64,000 nucleotides of DNA from Clostridiaceae bacterium (GCA_009911305.1 QXXC01000004.1:62001-126000), one strand, 5' to 3'; counted from the stretch's first letter, positions 44,992 to 54,616 are shown. The notes: a model not told the origin generated them from the letters alone. Made by a program: numbers and translations.

Positions 44992-46251
44992 ATGTGGGCT
45001 TACAAACGTTTTCTTAATTATGTTAAAATCTGGACATCCAGCGAACGCGGCTGCGCGGTTGTCCCCAGCAGCCTGCGCCAGTTTGATCTGGCGCATCTGC
45101 TGACTTTTGAGCTGAAGCAGATCGGTCTTTCGGACGCAGAGGTCAATAACTACGGTATTGTCTACGCGCATCTTCCCGCCACGCCGGGCTTTGAGGATCG
45201 GGCGCATATCGGTTTTATTGCCCATCTCGACACGTTTCCCGACTTCAGCGGGAAGGACGTCTCCCCTCAGATCATTGAAAATTATGACGGCAAAGATGTT
45301 CCTCTCGGCTCGTCAGGGCTCACCCTCAAGGTGTCCGAACACCCGCACCTTCCCGGCCTGCGCGGGGATACGCTGATCACCACAGACGGAACCACCCTTC
45401 TGGGCGCGGACGACAAGGCGGGCATCGCTGAGATCATGACCGCGCTTGAGCAGATCATGGTCAGGCAGATCCCGCATGGAAGCCTCAGCGTGGCTTTCAT
45501 ACCGGATGAGGAAATCGGAGGCGGCACGGATCATTTTGATCTGGAGCGCTTCGGGGCTGCATACGCCTATACGGTGGACGGCTGGGATCCGGCGGAGATT
45601 GTCTGTGAAAATTTTAACGCTTCGCAGGCTACCATCCATATCCGCGGAAAAAATCTTCACACCGGCCGGGCGAAGGACAGGCTGATCAATGCGCAGCTCA
45701 TCGGTATGGAGCTCCACCAGCTACTCCCTCCGCGTGAAACGCCGTCCCACACCGAGGGACGCGAAGGCTTTTACCATCTTCTGTCCTCCCATGGAAATGT
45801 GGCGGAAGCGGTTCTTGTCTACGCTGTCCGCGATCATGATCCGATCCTGTTCCAAAAACGTCTGGACACCCTGGCCGGACTGTGCCGGCAGATGAACGAG
45901 CGCTACGGCGAACATACGGTACGCATAACTGTCAAAGACGAATACCGCAATATGCGGCCGATCATCGAAGCCTGCCCTCATCTCATTGAACACGCGGCGG
46001 CGGCAGTCAGGACGGTCGGCCTGACGCCCCGGATATGCTCCACACGGGGCGGAACCGATGGAGCCAGGCTGAGCTTCAAGGGACTTCCCTGCCCCAACCT
46101 TGGAGCCGGCGGCTACGCCTATCACGGCCCCATGGAGCATATCACCGCCGAATCCATTGAGACCGTCTCGCGGATTCTGATTGAAATCGTCCGCTCCTAT
46201 GCAAAAGCACAGCCGTTCGGACAGCCCGAACCTCCGCAAAAAGCGTTATGA
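44992..46251 (+). CDS. pepT: Peptidase T (tripeptidase, M20B family)
   Basis: 419 aa. M20 metal-site motifs are visible: GFIAHLDTFPDFSG (His/Asp), LLGADDKAGIAEIM (bridging Asp), IPDEEIGGG (catalytic Glu pair), TVDGWDP and the late YHGPMEHI His. Full length. GGGAG lies 7 nt before the ATG. A cytosolic zinc tripeptidase that removes N-terminal residues. No terminator with a plus-strand T-run follows; the hairpin at 46291-46327 serves the opposing gene. Confidence 0.95.
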   Translation: MWAYKRFLNYVKIWTSSERGCAVVPSSLRQFDLAHLLTFELKQIGLSDAEVNNYGIVYAHLPATPGFEDRAHIGFIAHLDTFPDFSGKDVSPQIIENYDGKDVPLGSSGLTLKVSEHPHLPGLRGDTLITTDGTTLLGADDKAGIAEIMTALEQIMVRQIPHGSLSVAFIPDEEIGGGTDHFDLERFGAAYAYTVDGWDPAEIVCENFNASQATIHIRGKNLHTGRAKDRLINAQLIGMELHQLLPPRETPSHTEGREGFYHLLSSHGNVAEAVLVYAVRDHDPILFQKRLDTLAGLCRQMNERYGEHTVRITVKDEYRNMRPIIEACPHLIEHAAAAVRTVGLTPRICSTRGGTDGARLSFKGLPCPNLGAGGYAYHGPMEHITAESIETVSRILIEIVRSYAKAQPFGQPEPPQKAL

Positions 46252-46281
46252 TTCACGGCCCGGATACCCCCGCCAAATGAT

Positions 46282-46327
46282 AAAAAAACAGCCGGGCGAT
46301 GCGGTAATGAAAACCGCATCGCCCGGC
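46282..46327 (-). terminator. Terminator of the gltS operon
   Basis: GCCGGGCGATGCGGT and ACCGCATCGCCCGGC form a 15-bp stem. On the minus strand TGTTTTTTTATC follows. It marks the end of the DUF6282-matC-IDH-gltS operon. Confidence 0.9.
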
Positions 46328-46365
46328 ATATGAACGGTCAGCCGTCATACGCGGCCCCATGATTC

Positions 46366-47616
46366 CTATGCGATCAGGCTTCCGAAGATGGAAAGGAAGA
46401 TCGGGTTATAAATATCGTCAATGATAACGGCAAAGGATGGATAAAGCACCCAGGCAATGTTGTGCCATCCGTATTCCTCCATAACGGCCTTTTCGTTTGC
46501 AACCGCATTCGGGCCGGAGCCGCAGCCCCATCCGCAGTTTCCGGCTGCCATAACGGCTGCGCCGTAGTCGCGCCCAAACATGTTGTAGGAGATGAAGATG
46601 GCAAACAGGGCCATGAGGATGGCCTGCGCCAGCAGGATCAGTCCCATCTGTCCGGCAACCGGAGCCAGCTTTGTGATGTCTGTGGTCATCAGTACCAGGG
46701 CCAGGTAAAGCTCCAGGAACATATGCTCAATGGCGTCAACCTCAGGAACATAGAATTGAATGTTGCATGCTTCCATCACATTGCGGGCAATTGCTCCGGC
46801 AAACAGGCAGCCGATAAATTTCGGCATTTCAATCATCGGAATATTGTCCAGCAGACAGTAGATCGGCATTCCGAGCGCAGCGATCAGGAGCGTCATGGCA
46901 AACATGGAGATCATCCTGCCATTGTCAAGCGTCGGCGCAGATCCCGTTTTTGCAGCCTCAGGCTTATCGTTCGGGTCGGATTTTAAACCGTGGCGGGTAA
47001 TCAGGAAAGCCGCCACCGGGCCGCCGATCAGGGAGCCCATGATATTTCCCATGGTACCGGCCGCAACGCCGATCGTGGTGGCGTCCGGCGCTCCCATGCT
47101 CTCAAAAATCGGGCCGAATGCGGAAGCTGTGCCCACGCCGCCTGACATGGCGGCTGAGGAACACTGCAGCGCCAGCAGCGGATGAAGCCCGACCAGGCTG
47201 CCGACAAGCCAGCCAAGCAGATCCTGCAGCGTAATCAGCAGGCAGGCCGCGATCGCGATCATCGCGCACAGCTTTCCTCCTGCATTTTTAAGCATTTTCA
47301 GGCTGAACCCAAAGCCGACGCACAGGAAGAACAGATTCTGGCATAAATCCTTTACAATCGCCGCGTCAAAGCTGAATGCGACAATGCCGGCTCCTTTAAT
47401 AATGGCCACGATCACGGAAAAGATGATACCGGATACGACCGGGGCCGGGATCGCGTACTTCCTCAGGAGCGCGGAGCGCGCCACAATGGCACGGCCAAGG
47501 AAGATGACAATAGCTGCAAAGCCGAGCGTCGTGAGATACTCAAACTTAAAGGCCGCGGCCGCCCCGTCAGCCGCGGGAGTGAACGTACCAAAATAGCGCA
47601 GGATCGTTTCTGACAT
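46366..47616 (-). CDS. gltS: Sodium/glutamate symporter (GltS family)
   Basis: 416 aa with about ten membrane segments. Family motifs are IPAPVVSGIIF near residue 56 and SGGVGTASAFGPIF near 160. GGAGGGG precedes the ATG. It normally imports glutamate with Na+. It is the fourth gene of a run in one direction (124 bp after the dehydrogenase) and followed by a terminator, so glutamate or a related dicarboxylate may belong to that pathway. Confidence 0.88.
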   Translation of the reverse strand: MSETILRYFGTFTPAADGAAAAFKFEYLTTLGFAAIVIFLGRAIVARSALLRKYAIPAPVVSGIIFSVIVAIIKGAGIVAFSFDAAIVKDLCQNLFFLCVGFGFSLKMLKNAGGKLCAMIAIAACLLITLQDLLGWLVGSLVGLHPLLALQCSSAAMSGGVGTASAFGPIFESMGAPDATTIGVAAGTMGNIMGSLIGGPVAAFLITRHGLKSDPNDKPEAAKTGSAPTLDNGRMISMFAMTLLIAALGMPIYCLLDNIPMIEMPKFIGCLFAGAIARNVMEACNIQFYVPEVDAIEHMFLELYLALVLMTTDITKLAPVAGQMGLILLAQAILMALFAIFISYNMFGRDYGAAVMAAGNCGWGCGSGPNAVANEKAVMEEYGWHNIAWVLYPSFAVIIDDIYNPIFLSIFGSLIA

Positions 47617-47739
47617 AAATACCCCTCCAATTCATTTTATGAAACTTATGTAAGTTTTTTATAAAATTACTGTAAACCATGGCGGGGGTAAAGTCAATTT
47701 TAGTAAGTTTATAATGTGTTTTGTAAGTATTGTAACCGT

Positions 47740-48738
47740 TTACAGCTCTGCTATCACAGCCTCCACGTATTCCTCTGTCGAAGCCGCGCCGCGCAGATCC
47801 CGCGTGAGATGTTCCCCTTTGGCCAGCACACGGTCCACCGCCTGCCGTATTTTTCCCGCGCATTCAAACTCCTTCAGATACTCCAGCATCATACAGGCTG
47901 ACCACACAAAGGCGGTCGGGTTTGCAAGGTGTTTTCCGGCGATATCCGGGGCGCTGCCGTGGACTGCCTCAAACATGGCGTATTCTTTCCCGATATTGCT
48001 GGAGGGCACAAGACCCAGTCCGCCGATCAGGCCGCTGCACAGATCGGAGATGAGATCGCCGTAAAGGTTCTGCATGACCATGATATCAAACTGGCTGGGA
48101 TTCATTACCAACTGCATGCAGGTGTTGTCAATGATCTTATCGTCTGCCTGGATATCCGCATACCCGCGGGCAATCTCTCTGAATATCTCCAGAAACATGC
48201 CGTCCGACCTCTTCAGTATGTTTGCCTTATGGACGCAGGTTACTTTTGTCCGCCCATGAAGCCTGGCATATTCAAAGGCGTCGCGGATGATGCGCTCGCT
48301 GGCCTTTCTCGTAACGATCTTGACCGCATGCACCGTATTTTCGTCTATCTGTTCCTCTTTTCCCACATAGAGGCCCTCTGTATTCTCCCGGAAGATGACG
48401 ATATCCACATCGTGAAAGGGTGTTTTCACCGCTGTGCTGGATTTTACGGGCCGGATGTTGGCATACAGGTCATATTTTCCCCTCAGTGTCACGTTCAGAG
48501 AGCGGAAGCCCCCGCCCACCGGCGTCGTGATGGGCGCTTTCAGCAGAACCCTGGTCTTTTCAAAAGAGGCAAAGGCAGCGTCCGGGATCAGCGCGCCGTT
48601 TCTCCTCCACTCCCCCTCTCCTACATCGAATATCTCATACGTCAGAGGCGCATGCGCCGCCTTCAGGATCCGCAGCGCACTCTCTGCCAGCTCGGGGCCG
48701 ATCCCGTCCCCGCGAAATACCGTAATTATTTTATTCAT
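47740..48738 (-). CDS. NAD-dependent isocitrate dehydrogenase-like enzyme
   Basis: 332 aa, beta-decarboxylating dehydrogenase family ([10 protein letters not shown] at 8-17). The substrate loop reads [18 protein letters not shown], with the Ser-Asn-Arg pattern of isocitrate rather than isopropylmalate dehydrogenases. The Mg site is in [16 protein letters not shown], and the nucleotide segment [17 protein letters not shown] fits NAD rather than NADP enzymes. It should make 2-oxoglutarate from isocitrate; homoisocitrate or another 2-hydroxyacid is possible. It is in an operon with matC-like and gltS-like transporters, not with citrate synthase. Confidence 0.85.
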   Translation of the reverse strand: MNKIITVFRGDGIGPELAESALRILKAAHAPLTYEIFDVGEGEWRRNGALIPDAAFASFEKTRVLLKAPITTPVGGGFRSLNVTLRGKYDLYANIRPVKSSTAVKTPFHDVDIVIFRENTEGLYVGKEEQIDENTVHAVKIVTRKASERIIRDAFEYARLHGRTKVTCVHKANILKRSDGMFLEIFREIARGYADIQADDKIIDNTCMQLVMNPSQFDIMVMQNLYGDLISDLCSGLIGGLGLVPSSNIGKEYAMFEAVHGSAPDIAGKHLANPTAFVWSACMMLEYLKEFECAGKIRQAVDRVLAKGEHLTRDLRGAASTEEYVEAVIAEL

Positions 48739-48778
48739 AATAAGCCTTCCTTTCTTATTTTAAATTTAGTCCGCTCCA

Positions 48779-50092
48779 TTACAGAATCATGGCCACAGCC
48801 AGGTTATAAAATGCACAGCATACCACACTCACAGGTACTGCTACAAACAGCAGGCGGTTAAAGAGCGAGTTGCGCTCCTCCTCATTGCCGCAGGAGCTTA
48901 TGATCAGGCTTCCGCCTGAAGAGAATGGGCTGATCGCGCTGCTCTGCGCGCCCAGAATCGTGCAGGCAAACAGCACTGCCGGATTGAGCCCGGTTGAAAC
49001 CGCCAGGGACGGAATCAGCGGGAACAGGGCCGGCGCCACTACGCCGGTCGTGGAGCTGAAAAAGCTCATAAACGCGCCTACCAGGCTGAAGGCCAGGGGC
49101 ACCATGGCCACAGGGACATTGGAGCCGATCCAGGTGGAAAGGGCGTCGATCGTCCCGGCCTTAACCGCCACCGCAATCAGGATCCCGGCTCCGGCGATCA
49201 TCAAAATAGTATTCCAGGGCACGCGGGCAATGACCTCCTTCTGCGGGGCCAGGTTCATCAGAAGGGCCGCCACTGCAAAGCAGACCGCTACCAGACCCAC
49301 ATCGATTTTTCCGCTGACGGCGCCAAGGAGGGCGTTTCCCGGAAGCAGAAGGCTCAGCACAGGGAATACCAGGACAACCCCCATCATAATCAGCATCAGA
49401 TTCAGGGTTGCGCGCTGGCGCGCGTCAAAGGGCTCGGGCTTTTCAAAGGTGATTCCCCTGCCGATATTGCGGTTGCTCTTAAACGCAAAGCGGAATATAG
49501 CGATCAGGGCCAGTGAAAATACGACTGCCAGGGCAAATATCTTCATCTCCTCCACAAAAGAATCCGGGACGGCCAGGGACGGCTCTGACTCATATGCTGT
49601 GTCAATCAGCCCCCGGAATACCACCCCCAGGGCCGCGGTGGGGAAATTTCCGCCGGCCAGCGCGCCGCAGTTGATGGCAACCGCCCCGGTCAGCTTATCC
49701 ATGCGCGCCTCCTCACAGATCAAAAGCGTAATGGGGGCCAGAAATGCCAGAACCGTAAAGAAGGCCGCTCCCATGACAGACAGCACGACTGCCACAAAGA
49801 ACAGGGCAAATGGCAAAAGTCCCGGGAATTTCCGGCAGGCATACAAAAGGCAGGAGGACAGCTTTTCCAGCGTTCCGTTTACGGCCGCAAAGTTATAGAA
49901 TAGCGAAACCGACAAAATCACGAACATCGTGCTGGTCGGCCAGCAGGCAATCAGCTCTTTGGCGCTGATCCCAAGCCCGAAGCAGCCGATCGCATATGCA
50001 AACACGATACAGAAAAAGCCGGTATTGATTTTCGTCTTATACCCCAGCGCCACTGCCAGCGCGATGGAGGCGACAATCAGAGCGCTCATCAT
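48779..50092 (-). CDS. MatC-like dicarboxylate/malonate carrier (ion transporter superfamily)
   Basis: 437 aa with about 11-12 membrane segments. The start MMSALIVASIALAVALGYKTKINTGF and the repeated re-entrant type motifs (AINCGALAGGNFPTAALGVV and SFFSSTTGVVAPALFPLIPS) fit the MatC/SLC13-like family. It overlaps the DUF6282 gene by 4 bp, so the two are co-translated. It probably imports the substrate of this operon, a di- or tricarboxylate. The exact ligand cannot be read from the sequence. Confidence 0.82.
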   Translation of the reverse strand: MMSALIVASIALAVALGYKTKINTGFFCIVFAYAIGCFGLGISAKELIACWPTSTMFVILSVSLFYNFAAVNGTLEKLSSCLLYACRKFPGLLPFALFFVAVVLSVMGAAFFTVLAFLAPITLLICEEARMDKLTGAVAINCGALAGGNFPTAALGVVFRGLIDTAYESEPSLAVPDSFVEEMKIFALAVVFSLALIAIFRFAFKSNRNIGRGITFEKPEPFDARQRATLNLMLIMMGVVLVFPVLSLLLPGNALLGAVSGKIDVGLVAVCFAVAALLMNLAPQKEVIARVPWNTILMIAGAGILIAVAVKAGTIDALSTWIGSNVPVAMVPLAFSLVGAFMSFFSSTTGVVAPALFPLIPSLAVSTGLNPAVLFACTILGAQSSAISPFSSGGSLIISSCGNEEERNSLFNRLLFVAVPVSVVCCAFYNLAVAMIL

Positions 50093-50982
50093 TTTCCCCG
50101 CCCCCCTTCTTCAAGTCCCAGAAGCCTTGCAGGAATGGTTTTGGTCATATGGTACACATGCTCTGCCGGAATGCCGTTGTCCACAAGGTACTGCATGTAC
50201 TCCCCAAACGCCAGCTCCCAGTATGGATTTTCGGTCTGTCCGCCGTCCGTATCCACCATGACATGCTCATACCCCGCTTCCTTAATCAGCTCCAGATTGG
50301 AGGCCAGATTGCTCTTATATCTGCCCCCGCCCATATTCTGCGCATAGCAGCGCTCCAGGATCACATCGTAATCCCGCGCGATCCGGAGCTGATCCTCAAG
50401 GCTCATATCCACAATCCACCATTCGGGGTGTGTGATGACAATATGCTTCACCCCCGCCCTCCGGGCCGCCTCCACGACGACAAACGCCTCGTCAGGCGAG
50501 ATATGGGCCGTTCCCAGAACCGCGCCGTGATCCCGTATCAGCCCGAACACATCCTGAAGCTCCGGAACCACCTTCCCGCCGCACACTACGTCCACCCCTG
50601 CCGCGGGATCCTGCTTCATCTTCATCAGATGGTTTTTTGCCGACTGGGTAGGCAGCCACACCACCTTTGCCCCCAGCTTCAGCGCCGTCTCCACCGCCCA
50701 GGGATTAATTCCCCCCACCACCCGGTTCAGCGTAATGCTCCCGAACATGGTAAAATCATTGCTCCCCCCATGTACAATCTCGTTGTGGCGGTTGCATAAG
50801 AACGCCCGGTCCATTGTGGTCCCCTGATGCGTCTTAATCACAATCGCGCGCGCGCCCACGCGGATTCCAGCCTCCATCAGCTCCAGATCATCATACGCCC
50901 TCCTGCGCAGATCCGGATTGGAATGGACGTGCATATCAATCACGCCCTTCATCGAAATCGTTTCCTTTGAAATCTCAGCCAT
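50089..50982 (-). CDS. DUF6282-family metal-dependent hydrolase-like protein
   Basis: 297 aa TIM-barrel-type fold. The start DMHVHSNPDLRRRAYDD carries a HxH metal pair. GTAHISPDEAFVVVEAARRAG, VITHPEWW and DTDGGQTENPYW supply later His and Asp ligands, as in the amidohydrolase superfamily. GGAGAAGG precedes the ATG. First gene of the operon and probably the enzyme that acts on the imported compound. Reaction unknown. Confidence 0.8.
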   Translation of the reverse strand: MAEISKETISMKGVIDMHVHSNPDLRRRAYDDLELMEAGIRVGARAIVIKTHQGTTMDRAFLCNRHNEIVHGGSNDFTMFGSITLNRVVGGINPWAVETALKLGAKVVWLPTQSAKNHLMKMKQDPAAGVDVVCGGKVVPELQDVFGLIRDHGAVLGTAHISPDEAFVVVEAARRAGVKHIVITHPEWWIVDMSLEDQLRIARDYDVILERCYAQNMGGGRYKSNLASNLELIKEAGYEHVMVDTDGGQTENPYWELAFGEYMQYLVDNGIPAEHVYHMTKTIPARLLGLEEGGRGK

Positions 50983-51050
50983 GTTTCATCCTTCTCCTTT
51001 CATTTTTTACAGGCTTGTATTTCTCTGGAAATGATTGTATACTATTTCAG

Positions 51051-51101
51051 ATATCGGAGAAAGGCAATAAATTTAATATGACATATCGGAAAAACCGATA
51101 T
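51051..51101. promoter_or_regulatory. Probable LysR operator region (ATATCGG sites)
   Basis: ATATCGG occurs at 51051-51057 and again as a perfect dyad ATATCGG-N5-CCGATAT (51083-51101), in the 156 bp between the divergent LysR and DUF6282 genes. This fits recognition and activation sites of the LysR protein. Confidence 0.6.
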
Positions 51102-51138
51102 ATGGGGTACATGAAATCAAAAAGGGGGAATACACGAA

Positions 51139-52071
51139 ATGAATTTAAAAGAACTGACGTATATCGTCACAATTGCCAACGAGGGCAGCATCTCCGCGGC
51201 GGCGGATAAGCTCTTCATGGCGCAGTCCAGCTTAAGCCAGTCGCTTCAGGTTTATGAAGCGGAGCTCGGGACGCCGATTTTTATGCGCACCGCCAGAGGC
51301 GTCCGGCCCACGGCTTCCGGGGAGGCCTTTATTGGGCGGGCCCGGCAGATATTACAGAGCTACCACCTGGCAAAAAATGAGGTCTGGGATATCGAAGGTC
51401 TGCGCGGCGGCCGGGTGGAGTTTGGCATCAGCACCTTCCGCGGCACGTATCTTCTGCCGCCTGTCTTAAAAAGGTTCCACGAGCTGCACCCGAATGTCCA
51501 TGTGGAGATCACAGAAATGGACAGCATTGACTTAGAAGATCAGATTCTAAAGGGGCTCCTGGACATCGCCCTTATCGCCGCCCCTCCGGTGCGCATTAAA
51601 AGCCGGGTTGACCCGCTCATGCGCGATGAAATTTTAATTGTGGCCGCTGACAGCCATCCTGTCATGGCCCTTGCAAAAGAGCGCACCGACGAGCCCGGGC
51701 AGTTGTGGGTCGATTTCCGGGATACTGCAGATTTTGAATACATCCTGGGGCCGCCGGATACCGTGCTGGGGCGCATGGCCAGACGGGAGTTCCGCAAAGC
51801 AGGCCGCGAGCCCGCAGGCTTAAATACGCACATATCCGCGCCTTTTGCCGCCTCCATGGCGCGCGCCGGGCTGGGGCTTTGCGTCACGTACCGCTCCTGC
51901 ATCGTTCCCGATCCGTCTGTCGCCTATCTGCGCATCGGGACTGAGGGCGTTTTCTTAGAACTCGGCCTCACCTACCCGGCCGGGGAATACCGCTCAAAGG
52001 CCGCGCAGGCGCTTGGGCGGCTGTTTCACACGATGTATTCCGGAAATGCGCCGGAGAATTTGCAATTATAA
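51139..52071 (+). CDS. LysR-family regulator, divergent to the DUF6282 operon
   Basis: 310 aa. The winged helix (MNLKELTYIVTIANEGSIS, helix MAQSSLSQSLQVYE) is followed by an effector domain. It is transcribed away from the hydrolase-transporter-dehydrogenase operon with a palindromic site between, so it probably controls that operon. Its last 6 bp overlap the end of the convergent HAD gene. Confidence 0.9.
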   Translation: MNLKELTYIVTIANEGSISAAADKLFMAQSSLSQSLQVYEAELGTPIFMRTARGVRPTASGEAFIGRARQILQSYHLAKNEVWDIEGLRGGRVEFGISTFRGTYLLPPVLKRFHELHPNVHVEITEMDSIDLEDQILKGLLDIALIAAPPVRIKSRVDPLMRDEILIVAADSHPVMALAKERTDEPGQLWVDFRDTADFEYILGPPDTVLGRMARREFRKAGREPAGLNTHISAPFAASMARAGLGLCVTYRSCIVPDPSVAYLRIGTEGVFLELGLTYPAGEYRSKAAQALGRLFHTMYSGNAPENLQL

Positions 52072-52878
52072 ATACCGCTCAACCGCCTCCGCACACCCGT
52101 CGTGATCACAGTCCGCAACCACCGCGCCGGCGATCGCCCGAACAGATGCCGCGGCATTTCCCATCGCCACGGCAAGCCCCGCCGCCTTCATAGCTTCCCG
52201 GTCATTGTCCGCGTCCCCCACGACGATCGTCCGCTCCAGCGGGATACCGAGATGCCCGCACAGCATCCTAAGGCCCGCGCCCTTATCGACCCCCTGCTCC
52301 GACATCTCCAGGGAAGCTGCTTCGCCCAGGGCCATCGAAACCTCAGGCCCCCCGCTGCGGATCCGCTGTATCGTTCTCTCTCTTGATTCCCGGTTCCTGT
52401 GGTAAAGGTTTACCTTCGCCGCCGGAAACGGGTTTCTCCCGTATTCTCCGGCAATGTCCTCCCACATGACCGCCACGCGCTCATACGTATCCTTATAAGC
52501 GCCCATACCAAACTCCTCAATCCGCTCCCAGTGGCTTTTCTGGACAATGGATTCCTCCAGCAAAAGATTCGGCATAGCCTGCTCAAGCGCCCCCAGCTCC
52601 AGAATCCGTCTCACCTTTTCTGTGCCAAGAAGCCTGGAGTACAGGGCTTTACGCTCCCGCACATCATAGACCATCGCCCCGCTCGCACAATTGACATAGC
52701 GGATTTCCGGGAGCGCCCGCAGATACTCCCCAAGCTCCGCGAGGCAGCGCCCCGTATTCAGGATCACGACCGCTCCGGCCTGCGCCGCCTTAGCAACCGC
52801 ATTCCGGCTTTTTGGCAAAATCTGCTTCCTGGAATTCAGCAGCGTCCCGTCCATATCAAACGCAATCAACTGATACAT
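52066..52878 (-). CDS. Cof-type HAD-IIB phosphatase
   Basis: 270 aa from ATG 52878; AGGAG lies only 4 nt upstream, and an ATG four codons earlier overlaps it. HAD motifs are IAFDMDGTLLNS (nucleophile Asp), LNTGRC, and VGDADNDREAMKAAG (motif IV). The IIB cap lies between. These enzymes dephosphorylate sugar phosphates, nucleotides or cofactors; substrate not determined. Downstream of M2/M3 repeats, convergent with LysR. Confidence 0.87.
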   Translation of the reverse strand: MYQLIAFDMDGTLLNSRKQILPKSRNAVAKAAQAGAVVILNTGRCLAELGEYLRALPEIRYVNCASGAMVYDVRERKALYSRLLGTEKVRRILELGALEQAMPNLLLEESIVQKSHWERIEEFGMGAYKDTYERVAVMWEDIAGEYGRNPFPAAKVNLYHRNRESRERTIQRIRSGGPEVSMALGEAASLEMSEQGVDKGAGLRMLCGHLGIPLERTIVVGDADNDREAMKAAGLAVAMGNAAASVRAIAGAVVADCDHDGCAEAVERYL

Positions 52879-52900
52879 CGTTCTCCTCATTCCTTACAAA

Positions 52901-53011
52901 CTAGTACATCGTTCATAAAGCAACTCATAATATTTGTATTGCTTTATCAACGGATTATCAATAAATGGCGTAAATGCAAAACTATGAGCTATTTATTGTC
53001 TGCTATACTAG
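52901..53011. repeat. CTAG-bounded palindromic module M2, copy 2
   Basis: 111 bp, CTAG to CTAG, inverted with respect to 6995-7105 and about 84 percent identical by eye. Terminal inverted repeats contain AACTCATA/TATGAG. Confidence 0.8.
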
Positions 53012-53174
53012 TACATCATTGCATTAATATCGAAGTAAACAGCGCTTGATATTCGTGTCATCTGTGCGCCTGAGAAGCGACGGCGTAGTGGAGTCTACGA
53101 CTAGCTTCTCAGGCGTGCAGAGGGCGCGGATAGCGAGTGTTGTTTACTCGAGAATTAATGCAATGATGTACTAG
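53008..53174. repeat. CTAG-bounded palindromic module M3, copy 2
   Basis: 167 bp, sharing a CTAG with M2 copy 2, and the exact reverse complement of 7102-7268 as far as I can read. It ends one base before the stop codon of the small ORF at 53176. Confidence 0.85.
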
Positions 53175-53175
53175 C

Positions 53176-53271
53176 TCATACGCCCGGCAGCCCCTTTTTA
53201 AGTATGCGGTACATCCTGCGCACGTCATCCGGCATGAGCTCCTTTGCAAAATAAACCTTTGCATTCTCCAT
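53176..53271 (-). CDS. Small ORF or gene remnant, 31 aa
   Basis: ATG at 53271 follows AGAGG. The product MENAKVYFAKELMPDDVRRM... ends LPGV and vaguely recalls the N terminus of DUF362 proteins, so it may be the beginning of a decayed gene. M3 copy 2 adjoins its 3' end. The 215 bp upstream (53272-53490) hold no gene but a weak fragment similar to the 3' arm of repeat copy C (near 53462-53490). Confidence 0.3.
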   Translation of the reverse strand: MENAKVYFAKELMPDDVRRMYRILKKGLPGV

Positions 53272-53490
53272 ATCTTTTACCTCTCTCACGTTTGTGTCTC
53301 TGATTTAACTATACAATATGGAAAAATTTATGTCAATCAGACTTTGGCCGCAGATTGCCCCCTGTTTTCCAGTTGTATCGCTGTTTATACCGGATATAGT
53401 ATAAAAATATGGGGCATGAACCCGAAAGCGTTACCGTATATCATGGAACTACGGGACCTCCCTCTGGCGGCCTCACACGCTCCCCCGTCT

Positions 53491-53613
53491 CTACACCGCT
53501 TCAAATGCAGCAATCAGATCCTCCACCTTCTCAATGCCCACGGAAAGCCGGATCGTATTGGGCTTAATCCCCTGCTCCGACAGCTCTTCCCCTGTGCTTG
53601 TTTTTAAAATCCT
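53491..53613 (-). pseudogene. C-terminal remnant of an O-acetylhomoserine sulfhydrylase-like gene
   Basis: The frame (40 codons, closed upstream by a TAA) reads ...TSTGEELSEQGIKPNT then IRLSVGIEKVEDLIAAFEAV and a stop. This is the characteristic C terminus of MetY/cystathionine gamma-synthase-type PLP enzymes. The rest of the gene, including the PLP lysine, is absent. It lies 70 bp downstream of cysK, so a former sulfur-assimilation partner seems to have been lost here. Confidence 0.75.
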
Positions 53614-53683
53614 TTATGTATGCCACATTTATATCCTCCGGTATCACGGATTACGTTCCGCATCCCTCCCTTTTTGCGCCTCT

Positions 53684-54616
53684 TTATTCCGCAAACAAAG
53701 GCGTTGAATAATACCGGTCTCCGCTGTCCGGCAGCAGAGCTACGATCACCTTTCCCTCATTCTCCGGGCGCTTGGCCAGTTCAATCGCGCCGTGCAGGGC
53801 CGCCCCGGAAGAAATCCCAACCAGAATGCCTTCTTTTTTTGCAAGGAGCTTCGCCGCCTGAAACGCATCCTCATTTTCAGCCCTGAACACTTCGTCGTAT
53901 AAAGATGTGTTCAATACATCCGGGACAAATCCCGCCCCGATTCCCTGAATCTTGTGGGGGCCGGCCTTTCCTTCTGACAATACCGGAGAGCCCGCAGGCT
54001 CCAGCGCCACAATCCGGATATCCGGGTTCTGCTCCTTCAGATATTCCCCGGTTCCTGTTATGGTACCGCCCGTTCCTACGCCTGCAATGAAAATATCTAC
54101 CTTCCCATCCGTATCCCTCCAGATCTCCGGCCCTGTCCCCGCTTTATGGGCCGCCGGGTTCGCAGGATTTACAAACTGTCCCGGGATGAAGCTGCCCGGG
54201 ATTTCCTCCGCCAGCTCCCGCGCCTTCTCAATCGCCCCCTTCATCCCCTTCGCGCCATCCGTCAGCACCAGCTCGGCGCCATATGCTTTTAAAATATTCC
54301 TCCGCTCTGCGCTCATAGTCTCCGGCATGGTAAGTATGATCCGGTATCCCTTTGCGGCCGCGATGGACGCCAGCCCAATCCCGGTATTACCCGACGTGGG
54401 TTCAATAATAACAGACCCATCCTTTAAAAGCCCTTTACTCTCGGCGTCCTCCAGCATCGCTTTCGCGATCCTGTCCTTTACGCTCCCGGCCGGGTTGAAA
54501 TATTCCAGCTTTACCAGAACCGTTGCCTTAAGCCCAAGCTCCTTTTCGATATTCACTATCTCCACCAGAGGCGTGTTGCCGATCAATTCCAGAACTCCCT
54601 GATAATAACCTGACAT
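53684..54616 (-). CDS. cysK: Cysteine synthase A (O-acetylserine sulfhydrylase)
   Basis: 310 aa from ATG 54616 (AAGGA upstream; the longer frame from 54715 has a non-homologous leader). PLP lysine in [11 protein letters not shown] (about residues 38-48), [11 protein letters not shown] phosphate/substrate loop, and [10 protein letters not shown] that binds the PLP phosphate. It makes cysteine from O-acetylserine and sulfide. Its promoter (54711-54739) carries a dyad over the -35 and is divergent from an Rrf2 regulator. Confidence 0.95.
   Translation of the reverse strand: MSGYYQGVLELIGNTPLVEIVNIEKELGLKATVLVKLEYFNPAGSVKDRIAKAMLEDAESKGLLKDGSVIIEPTSGNTGIGLASIAAAKGYRIILTMPETMSAERRNILKAYGAELVLTDGAKGMKGAIEKARELAEEIPGSFIPGQFVNPANPAAHKAGTGPEIWRDTDGKVDIFIAGVGTGGTITGTGEYLKEQNPDIRIVALEPAGSPVLSEGKAGPHKIQGIGAGFVPDVLNTSLYDEVFRAENEDAFQAAKLLAKKEGILVGISSGAALHGAIELAKRPENEGKVIVALLPDSGDRYYSTPLFAE

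Noticed and set aside
48870-49898. Long antisense frames of 235-342 codons opposite hydrogenase, copper ATPase, dehydrogenase, MatC and arg genes
   Set aside because: They lie wholly opposite well-supported genes and have arbitrary low-complexity Arg/Ser/Ala-rich translations.
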